In this document: positions 23,601-35,640 of the stretch, piece after piece
How positions within the stretch are numbered: position 1 is the stretch's first letter
Layout of the letters: the number at the start of each line of letters is the position of its first letter
DNA from: Pseudeuparius sepicola
Taxonomy: Eukaryota; Arthropoda; Insecta; Coleoptera; Anthribidae
Direction: 5' to 3'
NCBI GenBank assembly: GCA_963920635.1
Contig: OY987299.1
Location: 24,692,901 to 24,756,900 of the forward strand
DNA length: 64,000 bases
Notes under the pieces: generated by a model
The model's database searches: none
The model's input: only the letters and a program-made list of their open reading frames with translations
Told to the model about the DNA's origin: nothing
Position numbers and translations under genes: made by a program

Positions 23601-24312
23601 AGAAAATCAATAGAAATTTATCCTAACCGAAACACATATCATAAAAACGTACTAAATATATTTCAAAATAAACAAAACAAGTATTTACAATGTCATATTC
23701 AGTCAGATTCTTGGCTATCCCGAGCTTGGCATTGTACAATTTAACCTAACCTTTACGAGTGATTATAGTATTGTATAATTATTGTAATCACTGCCTTTAC
23801 ACATTATACAAAATGTAATGTGTTTTGCGATCTTGCTGTCCTCCGTATTTGAGTCTACAATATTAGCACACTCCCACAATTTTAGAAATTTCTGTTCTGC
23901 TTCCAAATTGCCCATTATGAAGAATAAAACAGAGCTAAGTATTCATATTTCGTAATATAACTAGTTTTTTCAAGAAATCAAAACAAATTTATAATTGAAA
24001 GATTACAAAAAAGGCCAACAAATAGCAAGTTACCTTTTTCAACTGTATAAAATTTTTTGTCACAAATTTAGCACACTGAAGTGTTACATACCCTAGTCCC
24101 TAACACCTTTTGCATGCCGTGCTCGAGGTTCAGAGGCTACCGATTCGCTGAGAAAGCCGCGCGTAAGCAACTACATACTCTTACTTGTGTACCAGAACCA
24201 TTGTTACACAGAACTAAAAATATAAATAGCTCTAAATATTTCACATAAATCCCTCTAGTACCTATACGAATTATTTCAGTCCAAAGTGAGGAAAATATAT
24301 CAGAAAGTAATA
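20626..24312. other. Unannotated DNA with a 16-base C run
   Basis: No gene supported. A C homopolymer lies at 22393-22408. The small open frames around it run on both strands and look like by-products of that tract. Confidence 0.5.
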
Positions 24313-24783
24313 ATTATTTTTTTGAAATCGGCAGTGAAGTGTCCCAAAATCGTCATTAAAAGCTCAGAAATCGGCACTGAAGTAGCCCATTATTGTTCGA
24401 TTTTTTCAATAAGTAGGCCTTGGCGAGATGTAAACATCAAACGTCAGACGCGGAGCCATCGCCCGTCAAAAGTGACTAAATATTCAAAACCCGGCCACAA
24501 AAGGCCCATTTAACTTTTCGTACACATTGCGAAATTGTTACGCAATCTTTCAGTATAAAAAATATTTTAGTAGGTTTGAATATCAATAGATTTGTTATGG
24601 AGGCTGCACAACAAGCAGCAGTTTGTTTGTCTGTTCGGAGGCGCCGTGTCTTATCATACTTGACCTAGGTAGAGCGATCGTCAAAGTCAAGCAACGCCGC
24701 GCGCAGTTGGTTCATATACGGGTGATCCCTTATGATTATTTTCTTGCATAATAAAACTTTTTTTTTCCGATTTCAAAAAATAT
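24313..24783. mobile_element. Dispersed repeat family R, copy 1
   Basis: About 470 bp, starting TTGAAATCGGCAGTGAAG and ending in CCGATTTCAA, so the ends are short inverted repeats. Other copies are at 36812-37030 (partial), 51424-51895 (full) and 52033-52190 (partial). Shared blocks include TCAATAAGTAGGCCTTGGCG and CAAACGTCAGACGCGGA. There is no coding frame; it is a non-autonomous element of unknown class. It is followed directly by a family A hairpin. Confidence 0.7.
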
Positions 24784-24790
24784 ATAATAT

Positions 24791-24906
24791 GTACATACCT
24801 CGACACTGAAGTTCTTTTTATGACTCGGCCAGAGGCCTCGGCAACTAAATTCCACATGAGTCATAAAAAGTTGAAGTTCAGTGCCTTGGTACATAAGTAA
24901 CTATTA
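24791..24906. repeat. Hairpin repeat, family A, copy 1
   Basis: Palindrome of about 105 bp. The arm CACTGAAGTTCTTTTTATGA faces TCATAAAAAGTTGAAGTTCA, and the inner hairpin is GCC-AGAGGC type. It ends with GGTACATAAGTAACTATT. Related copies are at 37040-37135, 51906-52035, 52876-52975 and 60888-61000. Confidence 0.7.
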
Positions 24907-26751
24907 TGTACTAGACGCCAGAGGGGTACCACGTTTATTTATTAAATATTGAAATGGATCAATATCTTTATGCGAATTTTCTGTCTAACCTTAATCCTCA
25001 CTCATACTTCAAGTAGCCCTACATGATACTGTAGTCGCATTACTGCTCTAATCTCTGCTAGCAACAACTGAAAGCGTTTTATTGCCTTCTCTCTTTGCTG
25101 TTGTTGAATTTAAAATCTTCGAAGCAATATGGCAAATAAAAAAATTAAATATTATATTGCTATCTTTAACTAACTACCCAATTAATATCCATAAGTAGAG
25201 ATATTTATAAGACAAGAAACTTCATTCTTTTCCACCAGAAACTTTAAATTAAATGCACCATAAATATACACTCTAGTATCATAATGCTGACATACCTACT
25301 TATTTTGTCATTCAAACAATCCAGGTTACCTAAGCCAATTTTTGATAATTATCTTATTTATTATTTCGAACGCTCCCTGACGTCAAGAGAACACCCACAA
25401 TAATTAAGTGGTTATTTTCGTTTGTCAACAATGAAATGGGCGACATTCGGTTACGTCAATTACGAACGCCGCTAACGCAATCGTATGTCTGTTAACACAC
25501 ATGCTCTCAAAGTTTCTCTTCAGTTTTACTTTCGATGGTTGGCGCGTTTTGCCTTAAGTCGCGAGTTGTGTTGTGCAAGCGTAACGCAGGATGGACACAA
25601 AACAAATGAAAAAACAAAACAACAACAAACAAACAAACGAAACCGCGGTTAAGAACACATAATTATTTAGAACTAAAATAAGGATGCGATGTGAGTGGTG
25701 TTATTGACACCACTCTCATAGTGGTGTTAATTAATATGAATAAATTTTAAGGATTTTGACATAACTGACGCAAATATTGAGGAACCTATGATCGAAAAGG
25801 AAGTATTTTATATAGAGTGTTGTAATTGCTCCGTGAGCATCCGATAAAGTACTTTTCTGTCGTGTAATCAATATCATTTACGTCGAGTTCTAAATCTCGA
25901 CATTTTAACTTTACTTTGAACTAAGCAAATTTGCTGCTCTAGCTCCCGAGGTGTGCCCCATGAAGCATTCTTCAGGAGAGTCTTCATTTCTGTTAATTTT
26001 TGGTGTATTCATTTTATTAAAACGGTTAAAAATATAAAATTTGACCACAGGCACATTGACAGTTCAATAATTTACTCTGTTCCATGGCAGACTACTTAGA
26101 AGTTCATAGGTAACTGAGATTTATTATAATGAAAAAAATAAACAGTATCATTTCTGATTTTAATTTTAATTTTTTTTAAATATATCTCAGTCGTTCGTCC
26201 TTGCAAAGTTGCAACTTTGATTAATTGAGCTGGGAGCCAAACTTTGCATGGCAGAAAATCGCAGTAGAAACACTGGTTTGTGGGCCAATAGATAATCAAT
26301 AAACCGCATAAATATGAACGCTACGAACAGCTGGGGTCGGTGAGTCACGTGTGCTCAAAATTGCCCCATTTGTGGGAAGTTTTTCACCTAGGTGAGTTAT
26401 CTGTGCTATAATGTAACGAGCGTTCAAATAAAAACGACATCAAGCAGGTTTTGGAAATATCATTTGTCGGTTTTCTTGGACAGGGCGAAGCGCCACTGTA
26501 TTTATTCTAAAGTCACAGAATATATTCAAGGAACAAATTGTTGAAGTATTGTTTAATCTGGCTTTTCCTTTTAATTTCTCAGAAATGACAATATCTAAAT
26601 CTAATAATTTAGTAACGAAGTATGCCTCATTCTATCTATTATTGCCACTTTTGAGTCACTTACTATTAAAAACAATTGTTTAAAGTCGTATGGAATTTAT
26701 TAAAAATTATTGATATGGGAAACCGAAACTTTTTTTGTGGTTTTTATCACA
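24907..26751. other. Unannotated AT-rich DNA
   Basis: No supported features. Confidence 0.5.
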
Positions 26752-26755
26752 TTAA

Positions 26756-27075
26756 GAGGGCGTTGCCGGCAGCGTATTTTTTTTAAGTTGTATAGCATAA
26801 AATCTAATAACAATTTACCTGGCAAAAATTTAGTACAAACATCTCGGTCTTCATTTTAATCATAAGATCTTAAAAGCATATGCACTGGAATTATTATTTT
26901 TCCCAAGGTTTTCATAACCTATAAAACAAAACACTGCTTGTAAGATCTTATGATTAAAATGAAGACAGAGATGTTTGTACTAAATGTTTGCCAGGTAAAA
27001 TGTTATTAGATTTTATGCTATACAACTTAAAAAAATACGAAATATAACGTCACTTTCGCTGTCGGCAACCCCCTC
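26756..27075. mobile_element. Foldback MITE in a TTAA site
   Basis: 320 bp flanked by TTAA (26752-26755 and 27076-27079). The ends are GAGGGCGTTGCCGGCAG and its imperfect reverse complement. The arms match over about 115 bp, for example ATCTCGGTCTTCATTTTAAT against ATTAAAATGAAGACAGAGAT. A TTAA duplication is the hallmark of piggyBac-type insertion, but the terminal bases are not the usual CCC start. It carries no coding frame. Confidence 0.8.
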
Positions 27076-27079
27076 TTAA

Positions 27080-27589
27080 TTTATCCATGTTCCAATCAAC
27101 ATAGCACTTCTATTGCAATAAGTTGTAGGTATGTTCTATTCATTTCTTCTATGAAAAACTATTGTATTGAAATTAAAATACATAATATCACAGCTAGAAA
27201 GCTAGAGAAGTCACCGATGTCAGATATTTTTTCCCGCAGAATATACGGGTGATCGAAAACCCTAACCAACGATAGAAGTTGCATTGTTTGTTGATACTTA
27301 TCTCACCAATGTGTTTTTGAGGAAATGATTTGACAGCACTTGCTTCTCTTTACATGACTCACTCAACAATTTAATTATTTATGGGGCAACGCTTCTACAT
27401 TCTTTTGAATCTTCCTTTCTACCTGTTCGTTGGATCCACATTTTCTCTACGTATTGTTTGCCAAATTAATAAAAAATATTATTTGTCTTCACCTTCTTAC
27501 TGGGCATACCCAAATGATAGTGTTCGAGTCTGTTCTGTGTGCACCTAGCGGCAAACATTTTTTCCATTCAACCATCACACCGCCGCGGC
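27080..27589. other. Unannotated DNA
   Basis: Nothing supported. Confidence 0.5.
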
Positions 27590-27700
27590 AGCGGCGTCTC
27601 CTGTGGGTGATGTGCTCTGTGAACTTAGTCGAGGGGGGGGGGGGGGCATCAGTAGCCAGCAGGCGCGGCGGCGGCCCGGCCTTGACAGTGGGGACGTTGA
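27590..27700. other. Short GC-rich block with a 14-base G run
   Basis: CCGCGGCAGCGGCG and GGCGCGGCGGCGGCCCGG flank a G homopolymer at 27633-27646. Frames are open on both strands but show no domain. Confidence 0.4.
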
Positions 27701-29000
27701 CTCTCCCGATAATAAAAGGTTGTTGCGCAAGCCTCTAGTGCACTCTAGGATAAACGGTTTTCCTTTCATTTCGAACATTTTTCGACACCAAACAGAATGT
27801 GATTGGACTTGGACGTTCGCACTACCTAATTGAGCCAGTCAATATGTATCTAATAAAAATAAAAGGTTTAGATAATAGGTATCCTTAATGAGCTAATTAT
27901 AGAAAAAATTCATAGATATTAAGTCATTACATGTTATGCATCTCCCGAGGCATCTCCATCTCGTAGAAAGAGTAATAACAGTCCCGCACGTTTGTCACCA
28001 CCACCAATAGCGTAGGTTGGGGGGATAAGATACTTTTAAATTTAAAAAAAATGTTGATGAAATCGTCAACTTAATTGTTATGGACAGTAATAATACATAT
28101 TTTAGTAAATTATCTGTTAATTCTTTAGTTGATTTCGCGGTACCGTGGGCCCATAATTTTCAATAATTTAGCCAGTAATATTAAGGAATTTAATTTGACA
28201 TTTGTTCCTTAAAAAGCGCCGATGCGAATGTTTTTTTAAAGGGGAGAAAAAATCCCAACATCTTGGTATTTTCGAGGCGTCGTAAATATATTAAAATTTG
28301 GAAAAACTCGTACGGGTTCATTAAGACCATTGTTCTCGGAGGAGAACAAAATAAAATCTCTCTCCCTCCAGAAATAAAATTGAATTATTTTTTTCTACCC
28401 ACCTTGAAATCATGTTTCTAATAAACAAATATGCCTAAATAAGCCTAATAAACAAATATGCCTACTTTGTCGGTTCATTCATTACGAGGGTCCTATTTTC
28501 TCTTTCTGATAGTACGTATCTAACAGATGTAATGGCCAGATCATATCTAAGTTAAAAGTGAATGTAATGTGATAAAAAAAAGTTCACAGGAAGACGGGAA
28601 ACCAGTAATGTCGCTTATTAATAGATCTCACAACAATGAAAACGTCAGATAACAAAAAACAACGAGATCGTTCCTTAAAGGGTTCAGTTTATTTAAAAAA
28701 TGTTGTAACAGCATTGTTGTACAATATTCTTTAAGAAAAATTTTGTTTCATTAATGAACCACTTTAGTCAGCTTTACAAGCTGTCTCGTCAACAAAGTAC
28801 AATAATTTTTTTTTGAATATTAGATCTACTGTAGTCGTTAAGTGATCGAATTCGGATAATTTGGACGCTTCATTTTGTTGAAATACTAAATTCATAAATT
28901 GGCACTTTAATTTCATTGAGAAAACGATATTTTTTATGACTTTTTCTAATCGATTTTTGGAAAGAAACTAATACAATACGAATTATTGTAACCTTGGATA
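27701..29000. other. Unannotated AT-rich DNA
   Basis: No gene or structured repeat seen. Confidence 0.5.
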
Positions 29001-29293
29001 TAGGGTGACCTGAAAAATGTTCCGCTCCGACCGGCAATATACTCAGTGGCCAAAAATAAATCGAAAATCACCTATGGAAAAATGTTAAAATGTTTAAAAT
29101 TCTTCAACAAGTGTACCTACGGATTTTAGAACACAATCATGGTCATTCTCGTAGAATCATATCATAATATACAAAATATGCAAAGAGTAAATCTGTATGC
29201 CTATCAGTTAACATCCAGTTCAATGTTTTCATTCATATTTTTGATATGAATGAAAACTTCTTTTGGGAAGTGATGATGCATTGTAATCAAGAA

Positions 29294-30016
29294 TAGGGTT
29301 GCCAACCGTCCCGAATTTTCCGGGATGTCCCAGATTTCGACCCCTCTGTCCCGCGTCCCGCGCAGCAGTGCTGCGGGACGCTATTTTCCCGCAATTTTAA
29401 AATTTTCCACAAACAATGAAAGCATGACTTTATGTTTTTGCTATAGTGCCTTTTACCCACAGACAACTTTTAATAGACACACAATTTGAACTATAAAAGG
29501 GAAATTAAGTTAAGAAAGAGGAAACCGCCAAAGCTCCCCTCTACCACCTTTTACTTTGGTGGATGTTCTCGCTTACTCACTCGCGCAGCCAACAGGTCGT
29601 GGGTTACACCTAGACTTTGGCAAAGTTTACAGAATATTTTATTCTGTAAACTTTAACTTTGGTTACACTCATGGCGTCAAACGGAGTTGGGGAAGACGAG
29701 GGCGGAGGATGGTGGGGATGAGGGGAATGAAAGAGAAGAATCGATTATTAATTTATGCTTTTGCTATCCCTCCCTACTCCCACCCCCACCAGAAACCCTG
29801 CCATTGGCCGCAACAACATGAGAGGCACCAGTCTGTTCAGGCACATTCGGGTAATAAAATAAAATAATAGGTACCACAGAAAATCTACCTATTAGGAATT
29901 TCTGTGATAATACTTGTTATACACTATTTAAAAAAAAGTGTCCCGATTTTTTCGTCTGGTCCCGATTTTTTTAACATAGTATCCCGATTTACCAAAACAG
30001 TGAGTTGGCAACCCTA
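29294..30016. mobile_element. hAT MITE with perfect 8-bp duplication
   Basis: The ends are TAGGGTTGCCAAC and its exact reverse complement GTTGGCAACCCTA. ATCAAGAA is duplicated on both sides (29286-29293 and 30017-30024). Subterminal sequence repeats TCCCG/CGGGA words. It has no transposase frame. TAGGGTTGCCAAC ends are common in insect hAT derivatives. Confidence 0.88.
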
Positions 30017-30024
30017 ATCAAGAA

Positions 30025-30490
30025 TGTGTTTTCAATCAATAAAATTTACACAGCCGAGATAATGAGAGGCCTTTTAAAATTCGCGAAAAGGGCCATCAAG
30101 TGCTCTGGAAAATTAATGTGTGGACAATACAATAATAGGCAAATATTGTCTTCCCAGGATTCTAAATGCAGAGAATTACGCCAACTTTTGCGAAAATGTC
30201 TTAGTTTTACTGAAACAAATTTCTCTACCGCAACGAATGAACATTTGGTATCAGCATGATGGGATACCCGTCTCCTGATTTGAATCCAATATATTTTTTG
30301 GTTCCAGGGATAGGTAGGTACTTTATTCCATCCCACCTGACACCGAAGATGATGCAATTTTGTCCGTATTTATGGCGCTTTAGCAGAAATTACAAACGAA
30401 ATTTAAAAATAATTTCATTCGACATTTGCAAGCATGTGCTGCACAAAACGGGGAACATTTTGAACAAAATTTGTTGGTTTTTTCCTCTAA
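30025..30490 (+). pseudogene. Mariner transposase remnant
   Basis: Broken coding sequence between the hAT insertion and the right inverted repeat. Recognisable pieces in different frames are ATNEHLVSA..., the catalytic-region motif SPDLNPIYFLVPG (family form SPDLTPLDFFLWG) and the C-terminal tail ACAAQNGEHFEQNL, which resembles the conserved mariner tail NGGHFEHLL. Between the second and third catalytic positions the sequence is deleted, and at least one frameshift is needed to join the pieces. It cannot encode an active enzyme. The N-terminal part was split off by the hAT insertion or lost. Confidence 0.7.
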
Positions 30491-30639
30491 ATTTTTGCTA
30501 ATATTTTTAAATAAATTTTGCTAAATAACTTTTTTACGAAGAGTTATTCGACATTTTTTCATGGGTAATTTTCGATTTATTTTTAGCCACTGAGTATATT
30601 GCTGGCCGCAGGGAAATGTTTTTCGGGACACCCTGTATA

Positions 30640-31639
30640 TTTTCGTTTGCTTGTGTTTATTCACAATCACGCTATAATCTGTACATTACTGGTTAGAAAA
30701 GCCGGTCTTTGCTTACTAGAGGTCAGAAATCACTCATCAAACTAGCCGGAATTGTAGTTTTTTCTGGCTAGCTTTTAATAGTTCTAGCCGTCAATAGGTT
30801 GTGCTCCGTACCTAAGTCTTAACTCTTTCTGGTAAAAAAGATGCAGCCGCTTTGTCATCGTCTTCTTTAATTTCGAGAGGAGTACAATCAATTTTTCATG
30901 TAAATTAATTTTCAGATGACAATTAAAATCTCCCATTTTCTTATTAAGAATACGCGCGATAAAATCATTCAGAACAATACTTATCTTCGATCTTTCTTAT
31001 TACTATTATTTTTTGTTAAGCAATCAAAACCTTTTATTTCCCGTAATTCTTTGATACTATGAATTTTGGTAGATACCTACTTTAATTAATTCTGTTAAAT
31101 TAACCACCAGTCGCATAGCGTTGCCCAGTATAATCTGAATTTACATAATTGATTTAAATACTATTCAAATAACCTATTTATCAACGCCATAATAGTAATT
31201 ATTATTGTTATAAACTGGAACAATAATAAAGGTAGACGTGCATTCTGTGCATTACATAATTGTCGGAATTGGAGCATCGGGGATACTTTGCATATATATT
31301 TATAAGCTAAGAATATTGAGGATTGTGGATAGAATTTCCCACTAATCTGTATACGAACTGTATTTTTATAGCTTCTAGAAGTTTCCTGAATATAGTCTCT
31401 AGCACAGACGAAACAGACTTGGCGTTTCGACTAGCTGGACTTAACAATAGTAACTAGCATGCTCATGGGCGTACCGAGGGGGGCAGGGAGGCAGCTAGCG
31501 GTTAGTTAGTTATCTTGTCATAATGCACGCTGTAAACGTTCGGCTTTGAACATAGAGTGAGTGGGAGCTCTACAGACATCTTTAGTCTAATTACTTTTGT
31601 GTATTATGCTACAATATTATTCACAGAGATGGCGCCACC
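30640..31639. other. Unannotated AT-rich DNA
   Basis: No supported gene. From about 31500 it resembles the LTR-like repeat at 42390-43290 (CGTTCGGCTTTGAACATA against CCTTCGGTTTTGAGCATA). Confidence 0.45.
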
Positions 31640-31699
31640 GAGAAACTGGCGCCCGCGATAGTTATAATAGCTGGAGATGCGATGCGCGCGTTGTTTTTA

Positions 31700-31798
31700 A
31701 AACTAAACTCGTGAATATACGACCGATATCCATCATATATTCACGAGTAAGACAAGGACGGGAGTTGTGACGTAGGGCCGAACATTCGCTGAACAAAC
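31700..31798. mobile_element. Partial foldback MITE related to 47041-47185
   Basis: Has the inner palindrome CTCGTGAATATA...TATTCACGAG and the right arm GGGAGTTGTGACGTAGGGCC plus GAACATTCGCTGAACAAAC. The same right arm occurs at 47146-47183. The left arm is missing or diverged. Confidence 0.6.
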
Positions 31799-32201
31799 CA
31801 TAGTTAGCCTGCATTTGTCCCATCAACCAGGTAAATTATAATAATAATAATATAATAATAAAATGATTTATTGTGTAATATATAAGTGCAATAGAAATAT
31901 AGAAATGTTTACACAAAATATATAAATTCAATAGTAGGAGAGAAATGTTTATACAAATTACAAGATATTACACAAGAGGTAGGAGATTTGGCGCTAGCCA
32001 CTCTTCCACTCCACCCTGAAGCCATAAATACAAATATATTCTCACAACAACAATACAAGAGCAAGGACACATGTCACAATGGAATTTAAAACAAATCAAA
32101 ATTTAAAATTTAAAACAGGTTAAAAGTCAAAATTTAAAACACGTTAAAAGCAAAACAAAGTCAAGAGTCAAGACAATCAGAACTCAAGAGCTACAATTCA
32201 A

Positions 32202-34930
32202 TCAAGTATACAAACGAACTTGCAACTGCCGCTTAAATGGTCGAATAGGTAATTCCAGAATGTCAAGCACGTTGTTTAGCAAAGAGGGTGCTTTATAAGA
32301 AAAGCTACCCTCAAATTTAGACGTAGCATGTTGTGGTACAGTAAAAGAATTCACCCTTACATCAATATTATGGATCTGAGATCTTCTTGAAAGCAAATCA
32401 GATAAATATGGAGGCACTCTCTGGGTGTACACTTTATATAATAACATGGTATACAAATATTCTAATCTTAGATATAATTTAGGTTCATTTAGCTGGATTA
32501 AATACGGTGTTATGTGTTCCCTGTAAGACAATCTACCAACAAACCTGATGCAAGCATTCTGAGTTCTCTGAATTTTCAATTGATTATAATTCGGTAGAAA
32601 GTGAAAATATACCTGACTGCAATAATCAATGTGCGAATAAACCAGTGCTTTAACTAAACGTAACTTTGTAGATACGTCCAATAGATCTCTTAAGCTGTAG
32701 ATGGCTCTTAACTTAAACATACAAACCTTATAGACTTGATTACAGTGATCACCAAAGTTTAATCCTCTGTCCAAAACAACGCCGAGACTCTTAGCCGAGT
32801 CCACCCATCGAACGCTAACATCCTCGACAATCACATCATAATTTGCGCGAATAAAAGTACTCAGTCGCTCATTGCCAATGCAGAGTGCAACTGTTTTCTG
32901 CGGGTTAACTCTGAGGCCATGATTGTCACACCATAATGTAAAAGAGCGTAAATCATTATTCACCGCAACCATAGTGTCCTCCGCTCGATCCATAGAACAA
33001 TCCAGATACAGCTGGACATCGTCCGCATACAGGTGAACTCGGCATAGTTCCACGGCATTTGGCAAATCAAATGTGTACAGGGAGAAGATAATCGGCCCAA
33101 AGACGCTGCCCTGTGGCACACCACTGCCAGTTTCCCCAAAATCTGACATTAAAGAATTATTAATTTTTACTCTTTGTAAACGACCACAGAGATAATCCCT
33201 GAACCAAACTAGAGCAGCATCATCAAATCCAATATAACTCAACTTTGCCAACATCAATTCAAAATTTACCAAGTCAAATGCTTTACTTTGATCCAACAGC
33301 ACTAAGACAGTACACTTCGACTCATCCGAGGCAAAAGCGATATCATCTACAACCTTGAGTAGAGCCGTCGTAGTACCATGGTGTGGCCGAAATCCCGACT
33401 GCACAGAAGGCAATATATTATTTGCATCTAAAAAAACGGCAACCTGTTTAGATACTATACGTTCTAACAACTTGGACATGGCCGGTAAGATACTGATGGG
33501 TCTTAAATCATTATATGACGTTGGACAAGAAACCTTAGGGAGGGGAACAATATTTGCAGACTTCCAAATGCGTGGAAAGATACCACTCTCAATAGAATCA
33601 TTAAATATGTTTTGAACCACCTCTATACAGTAAGAAATAACGAAGTGTAACATTATAACATTAATATTGTCAGTGCCATAGGCCTCAGACGTTATCGACT
33701 TTAAAGACTCATATATCTCCGCCTCGGTCACTGGATTTAAAGTGAACACGGCGTTGTTATTTAACTTATTGCTCTTATAAAAATTTAGCGTGTCAACATT
33801 AATACTTGTGCGACCAGCAACATTAAGAAAGAAGTCATTAATTTCGTCAGGTTGTCTAAGTTCCTCAGGCAAATCAGTGGTGTGACTGTGTTTTGTTGGC
33901 ACACCCCATTGAGAAAAATTACGCCACAGTTTTTTGTTGTTGTTCTTGCTTCTTTCCAAAGTTGTTTTGATGTATGCTTTCTTTTCACGTTTAATTGCGG
34001 ATCTAATATAATTTCTTAAATCGACGTAATACTGTCTAGCTGCAGGAGTTCTATGTTTAAGGTAACTACTATATGCCTTATTTTTTAAACCAATCATCTT
34101 TCTAATATTATACGTAATGTATGGCTTATTGAGACGCTTAGTTGTTATAACTCGCATGGGGGCATGTTCATCAAACAGAGAAATAATTGTGTTATTCAAA
34201 CATTCGGTTTTAAGATTTATGTCGTCTATAGCACAAATGCTGTCCCATGGAATTGAGGATGCATCACCAGAAAACCGGGCAAAGTCGAAATTATTAAAAT
34301 CTCTATACATAATATTTTTCTTATGATCGTCCTTCAGACTATTAAAAACCAGAGAACAAGTAACAAGCATGTGATCAGTATTGCAATGCAAGTCGATGGT
34401 GTCAGAGTGGCCCAATACTAAATGTCCACTTATGCATATTACATCAATAAGTGATTCGCTTGTCTCCGTAATTCGAGTTGGATTATTTACAACTTGTATC
34501 AGATCAAAACCATTCAAAACAGAAACAAACTTATCAACATTTGGATTTACATTCAAAAAATTAATATTTATATCTCCCAACAGCACAATTGATTGAGTTT
34601 CAAGATAAATAAGTTCCAAAGGTTCCACAAGTTCATCAACACAATTTACACTCGTACCAGGGGGCCTGTAAACTACACCAACACCAATCTTCGAATCATT
34701 TACATGTAGAATTACCCAAAGCTGTTCCAATCCACCATCACTGACACGAGAGTAAATAGTTTTAATCCTGTATATATTCTTAATGTAGACTGCGACACCA
34801 CCACCCTGGATTGTAGTCAGAGATACTTATAAAATTGCTAGGATAATCACTACTCAGCCAAGTCTCAGTAACTGCAACAACATCAAAGTTGTGATCCAAA
34901 ACAAGGTCTTTAAATGCACCGAAATCTGGC
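32202..34930 (-). pseudogene. Retrotransposon ORF2: APE endonuclease and reverse transcriptase, frameshifted
   Basis: Encodes the enzyme that nicks target DNA and copies the element RNA onto it. The N-terminal part (34930 down to about 34811) has the endonuclease start HVNIRSLLP and the AVTETWLSSD motif. Near 34810 a small deletion moves it out of frame. Past that point the frame GGGVAVYIKN... continues 842+ codons without a stop to 32202. Numbering from Glu-Gln-Leu-Trp at 34730: GDININ at 52-57 and NTDH at 117-120 complete the APE-type endonuclease. The reverse transcriptase follows, with LLDQSKAFD near 478-486, GVPQGSVFGP near 537-546 and the catalytic YADD at 568-571. A C-terminal region of about 200 residues ends near 842. 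Only the one break is seen, so inactivation may be recent. Confidence 0.9.
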
Positions 34931-34946
34931 AACAGTGAACGGATGT

Positions 34947-35407
34947 TTACATGACCAAACTCAATCTCGAGTTTTTTGGCCTGGACTTTGCAACTGCTGG
35001 CACACCATTCTCATACTTAATGTAAATGTCCTGTTCCCCATTGTCTTTTCTAGAGACAAGTTCATCTAGAATCTTTTTATAATAGTCGCGCTGCATTTTG
35101 GTTTGGTCTGTCGTTATTGAAACATTCTTATGGTGATTTTTTAGATTTTTCTTATTTTTTAAAATAGTGAATAGATCGTCTCTAGAAGTCAAGGTTACCC
35201 GTAGAGGAGCAGGTCTGTTGTTTTGGCCATTGCCGAGCCTGACAATCTTAATACCTTCGGTTGATACAGTTGGTGCAATAGATTTAATTAGATCAGTAAC
35301 AATAAGTTGATCAGAATTTGGGACATGCGGGTCAAATGGCAATTTAAAAATAATAATATTTTTTTCGCTTGTTTGGCGCTCAGAGATTTCGGCAATGAGT
35401 GTCTCGG
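34947..35407 (-). CDS. Retrotransposon ORF1, 3' part
   Basis: Open from the truncated 5' end of the element to a stop at 34947. It includes the segment SEKNIIIFKLPFDPH, typical of ORF1 nucleic-acid chaperone proteins with an RRM-like fold, followed by RPAPLRVTLTSRDDLFTILK and a basic C-terminus. It would bind the element RNA in the ribonucleoprotein particle. The N-terminal portion is missing because of 5' truncation, so there is no native start codon. ORF2 begins in another frame overlapping the last codons. Confidence 0.75.
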
Positions 35408-35412
35408 AAATT

Positions 35413-35640
35413 CATAAACTCCATAATTTTTCGTATTTAAATTATGAACGAAACGGCAATGTTGCGGCCCACGCCATGTGCTCCACCATAACGTCTCATC
35501 CATGTGGGATTTGGGGTAAATTGCTCCTTATTTAAACATGCAGTATTTTTTTTGCATTTTCGCATATACATATTATGTATCTCCCTAAATGATTGTATTT
35601 ATGAATAAATCACTCCGTATAAATATCGATTCGCCAAATA
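35413..35640. repeat. Right-hand part of the LTR-like repeat split by the retrotransposon
   Basis: Continues the repeat interrupted at 31837. ATGTGCTCCACCATA, TTACGTGGGATTTG-like sequence, TTATTTAAACATGCAG and GTATTTATG(A/G)ATAAAT all match 43085-43275 in the same order. Confidence 0.7.

Larger units (their letters stand above)
29001..30635 (+). mobile_element. Decayed mariner-type transposon interrupted by a hAT MITE
   Basis: The left end (TAGGGTGACC, about 50 bp) and the right end (reverse complement CAGGGTGTCC) are inverted repeats sharing GCAATATACTCAGTGGC. TA lies outside both ends. The inside contains broken transposase sequence (30030-30500) and, nested in it, the hAT element 29294-30016. 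Decay plus the nested insertion mark it as old. Confidence 0.8.
31838..35407 (-). mobile_element. CR1/Daphne-like non-LTR retrotransposon, 5'-truncated
   Basis: 3,570 bp on the minus strand. The 3' end (31838) is an ATT-type microsatellite tail; the 5' end (35407) is truncated inside ORF1. AAATT flanks both sides (31833-31837 and 35408-35412). The outer flanks read across to each other in the related repeat at 43019-43050 (CCAGGTAAATTCATAAACTC), which shows the empty site. It holds a partial ORF1 and a nearly complete ORF2 broken by one frameshift. Assignment to the CR1/Daphne/Crack part of the jockey superfamily is from memory of motif style and is approximate. Confidence 0.88.

Noticed and set aside
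33355..33615. Plus-strand open frame inside the CR1-like ORF2
   Set aside because: Antisense shadow of the reverse transcriptase gene.
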